A program made the position numbers and the translations under genes. Source: Deltaproteobacteria bacterium (lineage in GTDB: Bacteria; Desulfobacterota; Deferrimicrobia; Deferrimicrobiales; Deferrimicrobiaceae). Taken from it: 20,460 bases of DNA. The stretch is from the NCBI GenBank assembly GCA_003105225.1, contig PQAK01000019.1, positions 1 through 20,460 on the forward strand, given 5' to 3'. Positions 6,766 to 13,867 of the stretch are shown here, piece after piece (positions within the stretch are counted from its first letter, which is position 1; every line of letters starts with the position of its first letter). The notes beneath the pieces were generated by a model. The model did not search any database. It worked only from the letters and a program-made list of their open reading frames with translations, and was not told where the DNA came from.

Positions 6766-8202
6766 TCAATCCTTCAGGTACGACTTTGCGATCTCCACGC
6801 AGCGCTTCACGTCATAATCGCGAAGAATCGTGATCCGCTGCGCCGCGAGCGAGCCTTCCGCGTGGATGGACAGGATCTCCTGGTAGCCGCCGAACCCCGA
6901 TGCGGCGATGTCCCGGATCAGCTTCATGGCCCGTGTCCGCCGGGTCCCCGAAACGCCTTCCACGCCTCCGAGATAATAATCCAAATACCGGCGGGTAGCC
7001 TCGTTTTCCCAATCCTTCCGGAACGGCGCGGTGACCAGGAGGCCGCCGGCGACGTCCTGCAGGTTCTGGACCATCCTGTGGTAGTTTCTGGCGAAATGGT
7101 GCTTCGCGATATTGGTCAACGTCACGTTCGGCACGGCGATCCCCGGCGGGACGACCTTGTGCTCCATCGATGCCGCCACGAGCAGGCCGCGGGTCGTCTC
7201 GCTCCAGGCGATCAGCTCCATGATCTTGTCGCGCACGTGGGTCACGTCCGGCACGCCGTTGTATTCCGCGATCAGCTGGGCCGCCCCGATGAACAGCTCG
7301 CACATGGGCAGCTTGTAGGAAGCCGCCGTGAACCGGTGGAACTCGACGAAGGTGTTCGCCAGCGCCCCGGCGTACCGCCACTCCCCGCACAGGAACACCC
7401 GGTCCCACGGCACGAAGACGTCGTCGAATACGGTGACCGTGTCCACCATCTTGAGATCCGTGGTGACGGGGTAGTCGAAGCGGTTGTCGCCGGGGTGGCT
7501 GGAGACCTCCGCAATCAGCTTCAGTCCCGGCGTCGCCACCGGGATGGCGAAGCTGACCGCGTAATCGGCGTCGGCCTCCGCCATCGCCCGTGTCGGCAGC
7601 ACGATCAGTTCGTTCGCGAAGGGGGACGCCGTGGTGTGCGCTTTCGCGCCCCGGACGACGATGCCGTCGGTACGGCGCTCGACCACGCGTACGTAGACAT
7701 CGGGGTTGGGCTGTTCCGAGGGGCGCTTGCTCCGGTCCCCCTTCACGTCGGTCTGGGCCACCGCGAACCCCAGGTCCCGACCGCGGCAGGCCCCAAAATA
7801 TTCCCGGACTTTCGGCAGGTAGGAAGAGCCGGACCGCCGGTCCATGTGGTCGGCGACGATGTGCAGCGCGAACAGCGCATCGGTGCCGATCTCCTTGATA
7901 AGCGGCGGGCCCCCGTTGACCCGCGCGCCGGCGGCGATCAACTCCCGGCGCCGCAGCAGGTCTTCCGCATTCCCGGGGATCTTGTAGAACCGGCTGAACG
8001 GCTCCCCGGTCCGCGGGTCGGTGCAGACGGCCAGCCCGCGGTGTTCCGGATCCTCGGCCAGCCTGTAGTCGATCCCCGCGAAGGCCATCCCGACGCCCAG
8101 GACCGGGTGCGTCGTGACGTCCGCGACCCGTTCCCCGTCGAAATACACCTCCCTCCCGTCCCGCAGGCTCTCCCTGTGCTGCTCGAACGATTTCAGCCCC
8201 AT
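6766..8202 (-). CDS. 4-hydroxyphenylacetate 3-hydroxylase (HpaB)/4-hydroxybutyryl-CoA dehydratase family flavoprotein
   Basis: FAD-dependent protein of 478 residues with the acyl-CoA-dehydrogenase-like fold of the HpaB/AbfD family. Recognisable segments are FYKIPGNAEDLLRRRELI (72-89), GAKAHTTASPFANELIVLPTRAM (185-207), VFDDVFVPWDRVFLCGEW (258-275), FVEFHRFTAASYK (285-297) and VAGGLLVTAPF (384-394). AbfD, the 4-hydroxybutyryl-CoA dehydratase, carries a [4Fe-4S] cluster on a CxxxC pair plus a His and a Cys seven residues later. Here there is no CxxxC (Cys at 60, 139, 272, 301 and 468 only), and the residue seven after His289 is Tyr296. A cluster-dependent dehydratase is therefore unlikely; a flavin monooxygenase or isomerase-type role is more likely. 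RBS GGAGGGGGA lies before the ATG. It is the first gene of an operon with the MDR oxidoreductase. Confidence 0.9.
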   Translation of the reverse strand: MGLKSFEQHRESLRDGREVYFDGERVADVTTHPVLGVGMAFAGIDYRLAEDPEHRGLAVCTDPRTGEPFSRFYKIPGNAEDLLRRRELIAAGARVNGGPPLIKEIGTDALFALHIVADHMDRRSGSSYLPKVREYFGACRGRDLGFAVAQTDVKGDRSKRPSEQPNPDVYVRVVERRTDGIVVRGAKAHTTASPFANELIVLPTRAMAEADADYAVSFAIPVATPGLKLIAEVSSHPGDNRFDYPVTTDLKMVDTVTVFDDVFVPWDRVFLCGEWRYAGALANTFVEFHRFTAASYKLPMCELFIGAAQLIAEYNGVPDVTHVRDKIMELIAWSETTRGLLVAASMEHKVVPPGIAVPNVTLTNIAKHHFARNYHRMVQNLQDVAGGLLVTAPFRKDWENEATRRYLDYYLGGVEGVSGTRRTRAMKLIRDIAASGFGGYQEILSIHAEGSLAAQRITILRDYDVKRCVEIAKSYLKD

Positions 8203-8264
8203 GGCTCCCCCTCCCCTTGCGCCGCTGTTCCAATGAGATAGGCCAGGGGAGCGTTTCGGTTCCC

Positions 8265-8309
8265 GTAAAATCGAAATCCCCCGGACGGCGGCGCCGCCCG
8301 GGGGATTTC
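8265..8309 (-). terminator. Rho-independent terminator of the DUF4398-OmpA operon
   Basis: A 12-bp perfect stem (8273-8284 with 8298-8309, GAAATCCCCCGG type) encloses a GC-rich loop that can itself pair. Read on the minus strand, the stem follows the OmpA-like stop at 8339 by about 30 bases and runs into GATTTTA, a short T-tract. It separates this operon from the HpaB-like operon downstream. Confidence 0.8.
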
Positions 8310-8338
8310 CCTCGTTCCGGGAATGCAGCGGAAGAACC

Positions 8339-9292
8339 CTAATCGGAAAGGATCAGGATCTCCACCCTTCGGTTTTTGAACTGCCCCTGCTTCGTCTTGT
8401 TGTCCGCGATGGGCTTGGTCTCGCCGAATCCCGCGGATTGGATGTTTTCCGCCTTGACGTTTCCGTTCTTCACCAGGTAATTCTTCACGGCTTCGGCCCT
8501 TCTCTCGGAGAGGGCCTGGTTGTACTTTGCGGCGCCCCGGCTGTCCGTGTGCCCTTCGACCGAAATCTTGTTGCCCGGATATTTCTTGACGAAATCGATC
8601 GCCTTCTGAAGCTCCGGAATGTCCGCCTTCCGGATATCCGATTTCGCGGTGTCGAAATTGACGTGGATCGCCAGGCGGTCGATCACCTTGGCCGCAGCCG
8701 GAGGAGGAGGAGGCGGGGGAGGCGCCGCGGCCGCCACGGTAACCGTCTCCGATGCCATCTGGGAGCCCCCCGCGCCCGTCGCGGTGATCGTATACTTCGT
8801 GGTTTTATCGGGGCATACCTGGCGGGAGCCGCTCGGCGCCACGCTGCCGATTCCCGGTTCGATCGTCGCGCCGGTGGCGTTGGTCGACGACCATGCCAGG
8901 GTGGCGCATTTCCCCGCATCGACTGCCGCCGGATTCGCGGAGAGCGATACGGATGGCGCCGCCGGCACGGGTTTTACCTGCTTCGCCTGCCAGCACGGGA
9001 TCGTCTTGGCGAGAAGGTCATCGGCCGCCTTGTCCGCCGCCGCGTAGAACGGCCCGGCGTTTTCCCAGAATTCGGATGCCTCGTGGTACGCGTTATCGCG
9101 CTCCACCTTGGCGTAGGCCAGTTCCTTGGGAGCGCACTCCTTCGCGCCCATCTGTTCCGCCTTGACAATTTTTGCCCCGATGGAATCCATCCGGTCCTTG
9201 TCGGCCTGGGTCATCTTGTGGGCGCCGCACCCGGGGGTCAGCGCGGCCGCGAGCAGCAACGCCGAAAGGAATAACAGACGTCGATTCCTCAT
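8339..9292 (-). CDS. OmpA-family peptidoglycan-binding lipoprotein with Ig-like domain
   Basis: Outer-membrane lipoprotein of 317 residues that should anchor the envelope to peptidoglycan. Signal peptide residues 1-21 end in a lipobox (LTPGC, Cys22). Residues 25-100 are alanine-rich and helical with regularly placed AKVERDNAYHEA-type heptads, similar in style to the DUF4398 partner. Residues 112-187 look like a small Ig/PKD-like beta domain (PSVSLSANPAAVDAGKCATLAWSS) with two cysteines (129, 160) placed to form a disulfide. Eight prolines (191-198) make a tether to the OmpA C-terminal domain (204-315), which has NFDTAKSDI, VEGHTDSRG and the NRRVEI peptidoglycan-binding signature. The start at 9292 is set by the signal peptide and GGGAGG RBS. 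The ATG overlaps the upstream stop as ATGA, so translation is coupled. Confidence 0.93.
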   Translation of the reverse strand: MRNRRLLFLSALLLAAALTPGCGAHKMTQADKDRMDSIGAKIVKAEQMGAKECAPKELAYAKVERDNAYHEASEFWENAGPFYAAADKAADDLLAKTIPCWQAKQVKPVPAAPSVSLSANPAAVDAGKCATLAWSSTNATGATIEPGIGSVAPSGSRQVCPDKTTKYTITATGAGGSQMASETVTVAAAAPPPPPPPPAAAKVIDRLAIHVNFDTAKSDIRKADIPELQKAIDFVKKYPGNKISVEGHTDSRGAAKYNQALSERRAEAVKNYLVKNGNVKAENIQSAGFGETKPIADNKTKQGQFKNRRVEILILSD

Positions 9293-9576
9293 TTGACACC
9301 TCCCGCGGACAACTGGAGCGCCTTGGCGGAGAAATCCATCGAATCCTTCGCATACGCTTTTACCGCCCTGCAGTCTCCCTTCTCCGCCTGGATATCCGCC
9401 TTTTTGAGGTACGCTTCCGCGGAATAATACTCGTAAGGCGCCTTGGTGTCCGCCCCCGCCGCCTTCGCCCTGTCGAGCGAGGCACGGGCGTTCTGGATGG
9501 CATTGGCCGTCGCGCAACCTGCGGCCAACGCTGCGGACAGGACAACAGCAGACAAAACAATCCACGGTCGTTTCAT
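9289..9576 (-). CDS. DUF4398-like small lipoprotein
   Basis: Envelope lipoprotein of 95 residues. The ATG at 9576 has a perfect AAAGGAGG RBS and is followed by a signal peptide (MKRPWIVLSAVVLSAALAAGC) with Cys21 as the lipidated residue. The mature part is helical and alanine-rich: ARASLDRAKAAGADTKAPYEYYSAEAYLKKADIQAEKGDCRAVKAYAKDSMDFSAKAL. This matches the DUF4398 pattern of short TPR-like helical lipoproteins that commonly precede OmpA-type genes. It is first in the operon and coupled to the OmpA-like gene by a 4-base stop/start overlap. A single mature Cys (about residue 64) could cross-link to the partner, which also has cysteines in its helical region (53, 100); that is inference. Confidence 0.88.
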   Translation of the reverse strand: MKRPWIVLSAVVLSAALAAGCATANAIQNARASLDRAKAAGADTKAPYEYYSAEAYLKKADIQAEKGDCRAVKAYAKDSMDFSAKALQLSAGGVK

Positions 9577-9638
9577 CGAATTCCTCCTTTTGTGAGTTCG
9601 GGACTTCGATGCTTTCGATTCGTTCCTTAACATTCGTA

Positions 9639-9667
9639 TATATCTATATATATCATCCCATCTGCAA
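9639..9667 (-). promoter_or_regulatory. Candidate sigma-70 promoter for the DUF4398-OmpA operon
   Basis: On the minus strand TTGCAG (9667-9662) and GATATA (9644-9639) are separated by exactly 17 bases, in a markedly AT-rich stretch (TATATATAGATATATAC) that stands out from the GC-rich surroundings. It lies about 63 bases upstream of the DUF4398-like ATG. A shifted -10 (TATATA) in the same run is equally possible. Confidence 0.55.
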
Positions 9668-9736
9668 TTGGATACAGGAAACCGATCGGCAATCGAATCT
9701 TCCAGGCAGGCAATCGGATATGGGAATCGTCGAAGC

Positions 9737-9770
9737 GGGGAGGAACCGGAATCGGACCGGTCCCCTCCCC
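9737..9770. other. Strong hairpin downstream of the secreted-protein gene
   Basis: GGGGAGG (9737-9743) pairs with CCTCCCC (9764-9770) and ACCGG (9745-9749) with CCGGT (9757-9761), around a 7-base loop. A second hairpin, ATCCTCC (9792-9798) with GGAGGAT (9813-9819), lies between it and the stop of the gene at 9823. Neither is followed by a T-tract on either strand, so they may protect a 3' end or act as T-poor terminators for the minus-strand gene. Confidence 0.45.
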
Positions 9771-9822
9771 CGCTCGTCACCGGATGCGGCGATCCTCCCC
9801 CCGGTCGGGTGCGGAGGATTTA

Positions 9823-10314
9823 CTAATCGCGGTCGTGCCCCTTGCCCTTCTTCTGTTTGCTCCACGAATGATCGTCGCCGTGCTCCTCCCACGACCCCCG
9901 CACCACATGGCGCTCATTTTCCCGATGTTTCCAGTGCTTCTTGAGCTGACCGTACGGAACGTGCTCGTGGCGGGCATACCTCGTACGGTAATTCCCCGGC
10001 ACCCGGACGATCTCCACGGGCACGGCCCGCCTCCCCACGATCTTCCAAGGCCCGTTGTAGTTCCGCGACCGGAACCACCGGTCCCCGTTCCTCGTGTACC
10101 AATAGTCCCTGTGGAAGAGAAGGTCGACCTCCACGCCCGGGGCGAAGTAGACCATGGTGTTCGGAATCACCACCATTTCGGGCGGACCCGCGACGACCAC
10201 GGCGGGGGGGCCGATGTTGATGCTGACGCTGGTTCCCGCCAGAGCTTGCCCGTACGATCCCGCCGCAACGAGCGCGGCAGACATCGTCAACACCTTCCAA
10301 AACGCTCTCTTCAT
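9823..10314 (-). CDS. Secreted Trp/Tyr-rich periplasmic protein, 163 aa
   Basis: Unrecognised exported protein. The ATG at 10314 follows AAAGGAGG at good spacing and begins a signal peptide (MKRAFWKVLTMSAALVAAGSYGQALA, cleavage near residue 26). The mature protein starts with beta-type SVSINIGPPAVVVAGPPEMVVIP, then an aromatic region VYFAPGVEVDLLFHRDYWYTRNGDRWFRSRNYNGPWKIV. This is a motif style common in small periplasmic proteins of unknown function that carry one WY...W.R..YNGPW block. The C-terminal 50 residues are very rich in His, Lys, Arg and Trp (HEHVPYGQLKKHWKHRENERHVV) and end in KGKGHDRD, which could bind metal or polyanions. It stands alone with no partner gene. Confidence 0.75.
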   Translation of the reverse strand: MKRAFWKVLTMSAALVAAGSYGQALAGTSVSINIGPPAVVVAGPPEMVVIPNTMVYFAPGVEVDLLFHRDYWYTRNGDRWFRSRNYNGPWKIVGRRAVPVEIVRVPGNYRTRYARHEHVPYGQLKKHWKHRENERHVVRGSWEEHGDDHSWSKQKKGKGHDRD

Positions 10315-10538
10315 CACGGCCTCCTTTGCAGCATTGAAATTACATTTCTGGAGCCACCGAATTCGAAGCGGATATCCATGGACGCATGAGCCAACCCGAT
10401 ACTCGTTATTTATCAATGCGTTTTAGTTACACTTGCCATCGAATACACAAACAGCATCATCCGTGCCAGAACCATCAAGCTGCCTTGATTTGAATACCGG
10501 ACGCGCAACGATCGGTGGATCTTCCCGGCAGGGAGAAT

Positions 10539-13500
10539 CTAAGCGCCGATTCCCGCGTGGAACCGCTGGAGGCTTTTCACGGGATTTCCTCCGTCCCGGT
10601 GCGCCGCGATCCCCTTGGCGGTCGCAACCGCCGCCGCCGTCGTCGTGATGTAGGGGACCTTGTGCTGGATGGCCGCCTTGCGGATGTAGGAGTCGTCGTG
10701 CGCGCCGGCCTTCCCCGCCGGCGTGTTGACGACCAGGTGGATCTCCCCGTTCTTGATGGCGTCGGCGATGTTGGGGCGCCCCTCGTGCAGTTTCAGGATC
10801 TCCTTCGCCGCAACGCCGTTCTCCGCGAGGAACCGCCTCGTCCCTTCGGTCGCCACGATGGAGAATCCGAGCCGCGCGAACCGCCGGGCCGCCTCCAGCG
10901 CCCCCGGCCGGTCCCGCTCGGAGACGGTGATGAGGACCGTCCCCTGCATCGGGAGGAGCTGCCCGGCGGCGACCTGCGCCTTGAAGAACGCCTCCCCGTA
11001 AGACTCGGCCATCCCCAGGACCTCCCCGGTGGAGCGCATCTCCGGCCCGAGGAGCGGGTCGACCTCCGGGAACATGTTGAACGGGAAGACCGCCTCCTTG
11101 ACCCCGAAGTGGGGGATGGGGCGCCGGGAGAGCTCCAGGTCGCGCAGGCTTTTCCCCAGCATGACCTGGGTGGCCAGCCGCGCCATCGGGATGTTGCAGA
11201 CCTTGCTGACGAGCGGCACCGTGCGGCTCGCCCGGGGGTTGGCTTCGAGGATGTAGACCGTGTCGTCGGCGATGGCGTACTGGATGTTCATCAGCCCCGA
11301 CACGCCCAGGGCCACCGCGATCTTCCGGGTGTACTCCTCGATCGTGTCGATGTGCTTCGCGGGAATGCTGACCGGGGGGATCGAGCAGGCGGAGTCGCCG
11401 GAATGGACGCCGGCCAGTTCGATGTGCTCCATCACCGCGGGGACGAAGGCGTCGGTCCCGTCGGCGATGGCGTCCGCCTCCGCCTCGATGGCGTCCTCCA
11501 GGAACCGGTCGATCAGGATCGGGCGCTCGGGGGAGATCTCCACCGCCTTCGCCACGTACTCCCGCAGCATCTCCTCGTCGTGGACCTTCTCCATGGCGCG
11601 CCCGCCCAGGACGTAGGAGGGGCGGACCATCAGCGGGTAGCCGATCCGGGCGGCGATCGCGAGCGCCTCCTCCAGCGTGCTCGCCATCCCCGACTCCGGC
11701 TGGGGGATCCCGAGGCTCGTCATGATCTTCCGGAACCGGTCCCGGTCCTCCGCAAGATCGATCATGGCCGGCTTCGTCCCGAGGATCCGGACCCCGGCCG
11801 CTTCCAGTTCCGCCGCGATATTCAACGGAGTCTGTCCCCCGAACTGCACGATCACTCCCTCGGGCTTCTCCTTCTCGTAGATGGCGAGCACGTCCTCGAC
11901 CGTCAGCGGCTCGAAGTAGAGCTTGTCGGAGGTGTCGTAGTCGGTCGAGACGGTCTCCGGGTTGCAGTTGATCATGATCGACTCGTACCCGGCGGCGCGC
12001 AGGGCGAAAGCGGCGTGGACGCAGCAGTAGTCGAACTCGATCCCCTGGCCGATCCGGTTCGGCCCGCCGCCCAGGACGAGGACCTTTCGCCGTCCGCTCG
12101 TTTCGACCCGGTCGGGGCCGTTGTAGGTCGAGTAGTAGTAGGCGGCGTTCTCCACCCCGCTCACCGGAACCGCATCCCACGCCTCGACGACGCCCAGGGC
12201 GGTCCTTCGCCGCCGGATCTCCGCCTCGGGAATGCCCAGGATCCCGGCCAGGTACTTGTCCGCGAAGCCGTCCTTCTTCGCCTGGACCAGGAGGTCGTCC
12301 GGCAGATCGCCCCCCTTGTGTTCGAGCAGCCGCTCCTCGAGCGCGACGAGCTCCCTCATCTGCTCGATGAACCAGGGCTTGATGTGCGTCCTGGCGTGGA
12401 GCTCCTCCGTCGTGGCGCCCTTGCGGATCGCCTCGTACATCAGGAACTGCCGTTCGCTCGACGGCTCGGCGAGCATCCGCAGGAGCTCGGCAACCGGCTT
12501 GTCGTGGAAGTCCCTGGCGAAGCCCAGGCCGTACCGGCCGATCTCCAGGGAGCGGATCGACTTCTGGAACGCCTCCTTGTAGGTCTTCCCGATGCTCATC
12601 ACCTCGCCCACGGCCCGCATCTGCGTCCCCAGCTTGTCCTGCACCCCCTTGAACTTCTCGAAGGCCCAGCGGGCGAACTTGACCACGACGTAGTCGCCCG
12701 ACGGGGTGTACTTCTCGAGGGTCCCGTCGCGCCAGTAGGGGATTTCGTCGAGCGTCAGCCCGCAGGCGAGGAGCGAGGAGACGAAGGCGATGGGAAAGCC
12801 GGTCGCCTTGGAGGCGAGGGCCGAGGAGCGGGAGGTGCGCGGGTTGATCTCGATGACCACCACCCGCCCGGTCTTCGGGTCATGGGCGAACTGGATGTTC
12901 GTCCCCCCGATCACCTCGATGGCGTCGACGATGTCGTAGGAATACTTCTGGAGCCGCTCCTGGAGCTCCGGGGCGATGGTCAGCATGGGCGCGGTGCAGT
13001 AGGAGTCGCCGGTGTGCACCCCCATGGCGTCCACGTTCTCGATGAAGCAGACGGTGATCATCTGCCTCTTGGCGTCCCGGACGACCTCCAGCTCGAGCTC
13101 CTCCCAGCCCAGGACGGACTCCTCCACGAGGACCTGCCCGACCAGGCTCATCGAGAGGCCGCGGGCCACGATCGTGCGGAACTCCTCGAAGTTGTACGCG
13201 AAGCCGCCCCCGGTCCCGCCGAGCGTGTAGGCGGGCCGGATCACGACGGGGAACCCGATCCCCCGGACGACGGCCTCCGCCTCCTCCAGGGTGTGCGCGA
13301 CGTCGCTGCGGGGCATCTCGAGCCCGAGGCGGGTCATCGTGAGCTTGAACTCCTGGCGATCCTCGCCGCGCTTGATCGCATCGACGTTGACGCCGATGAC
13401 CTTGACCCCGTACTTCTCGAGCACGCCTTCCCGGGCCAGCGCCGAGGAAAGGTTCAGCCCCGTCTGACCGCCCAGGTTGGGCAGCAGCGCGTCCGGCCGC

Positions 13501-13742
13501 TCCTTCTCGATGATCTCCGTGAGGGTCGCGACGTTCAGCGGCTCGATGTAGGTCACGTCCGCCATCGCCGGATCGGTCATGATGGTGGCCGGGTTGGAGT
13601 TGACCAGGACGATGCTGTAGCCGAGCTTCTTCAAGGCCTTGCACGCCTGCGTCCCGGAATAGTCGAACTCGCAAGCCTGGCCGATGATGATCGGGCCGGA
13701 CCCGATGATCAATATCTTGCGGATATCGTCGCGCCTTGGCAT
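10539..13742 (-). CDS. carB: Carbamoyl-phosphate synthase large subunit
   Basis: Synthesises carbamoyl phosphate from bicarbonate, ammonia (delivered by CarA) and two ATP, for pyrimidine and arginine synthesis; cytoplasmic. At 1067 residues it is full length (the E. coli protein is about 1073). The N-terminal half starts MPRRDDIRKILIIGSGPIIIGQACEFDYSG, with ATP-grasp signatures RPAYTLGGTGGGFAYN and INPRTSRSSALASKATG. The oligomerisation segment follows, then a second dinucleotide-like repeat (VLVLGGGPNRIGQGIEFDYCCVHA) and a second ATP-grasp with RPSYVLGGRAME and EANPRASRTVPLVSKV. The last 130 or so residues are the MGS-like allosteric domain (VLITVSERDRPGALEAARRF to VNTPAGKAGAHDDSYIRKAA). RBS GGGAGGC precedes the ATG. 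carA is not adjacent in the window; the upstream neighbour on this strand is an aldo/keto reductase. Confidence 0.98.
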   Translation of the reverse strand: MPRRDDIRKILIIGSGPIIIGQACEFDYSGTQACKALKKLGYSIVLVNSNPATIMTDPAMADVTYIEPLNVATLTEIIEKERPDALLPNLGGQTGLNLSSALAREGVLEKYGVKVIGVNVDAIKRGEDRQEFKLTMTRLGLEMPRSDVAHTLEEAEAVVRGIGFPVVIRPAYTLGGTGGGFAYNFEEFRTIVARGLSMSLVGQVLVEESVLGWEELELEVVRDAKRQMITVCFIENVDAMGVHTGDSYCTAPMLTIAPELQERLQKYSYDIVDAIEVIGGTNIQFAHDPKTGRVVVIEINPRTSRSSALASKATGFPIAFVSSLLACGLTLDEIPYWRDGTLEKYTPSGDYVVVKFARWAFEKFKGVQDKLGTQMRAVGEVMSIGKTYKEAFQKSIRSLEIGRYGLGFARDFHDKPVAELLRMLAEPSSERQFLMYEAIRKGATTEELHARTHIKPWFIEQMRELVALEERLLEHKGGDLPDDLLVQAKKDGFADKYLAGILGIPEAEIRRRRTALGVVEAWDAVPVSGVENAAYYYSTYNGPDRVETSGRRKVLVLGGGPNRIGQGIEFDYCCVHAAFALRAAGYESIMINCNPETVSTDYDTSDKLYFEPLTVEDVLAIYEKEKPEGVIVQFGGQTPLNIAAELEAAGVRILGTKPAMIDLAEDRDRFRKIMTSLGIPQPESGMASTLEEALAIAARIGYPLMVRPSYVLGGRAMEKVHDEEMLREYVAKAVEISPERPILIDRFLEDAIEAEADAIADGTDAFVPAVMEHIELAGVHSGDSACSIPPVSIPAKHIDTIEEYTRKIAVALGVSGLMNIQYAIADDTVYILEANPRASRTVPLVSKVCNIPMARLATQVMLGKSLRDLELSRRPIPHFGVKEAVFPFNMFPEVDPLLGPEMRSTGEVLGMAESYGEAFFKAQVAAGQLLPMQGTVLITVSERDRPGALEAARRFARLGFSIVATEGTRRFLAENGVAAKEILKLHEGRPNIADAIKNGEIHLVVNTPAGKAGAHDDSYIRKAAIQHKVPYITTTAAAVATAKGIAAHRDGGNPVKSLQRFHAGIGA

Positions 13743-13806
13743 AACGCCTCCCGGAGAGGGTATCGGTTCGCGGATGGATCGAAGGGGTTTCCGACGATAG
13801 TAAACG

Positions 13807-13831
13807 AAACCATTCTTTTAGGGAATGGTTT
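13807..13831 (-). terminator. 9-bp hairpin between the aldo/keto reductase and carB
   Basis: AAACCATTC (13807-13815) pairs perfectly with GAATGGTTT (13823-13831) around a 7-base loop. On the minus strand it follows the aldo/keto reductase stop by about 37 bases and is trailed by CGTTTAC, a weak T-tract, so it may end that transcript. It also lies 65 bases upstream of carB and could be part of a carB leader. Confidence 0.5.
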
Positions 13832-13867
13832 GGTTCCGATCGGTCCCCTTCCCCCTCCGGGAGGCGA

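Noticed and set aside
6766..8202. 4-hydroxybutyryl-CoA dehydratase (AbfD) as a specific name
   Set aside because: The [4Fe-4S] cysteine ligands are not present, so only the broader family is supported.
5761..8241. A long plus-strand open frame opposite the HpaB-like/MDR operon
   Set aside because: It is Arg/His/Pro-rich with no recognisable domain and spans two real genes on the other strand.
8698..8732. GGAGGAGGAGGCGGGGGAGG-type tandem repeat
   Set aside because: It encodes the eight-proline tether of the OmpA-like lipoprotein on the minus strand and is explained by coding.
9293..9565. 91-codon N-terminal extension of the OmpA-like protein
   Set aside because: The extension overlaps the DUF4398-like gene in another frame and would bury a clear lipoprotein signal peptide that has its own RBS.
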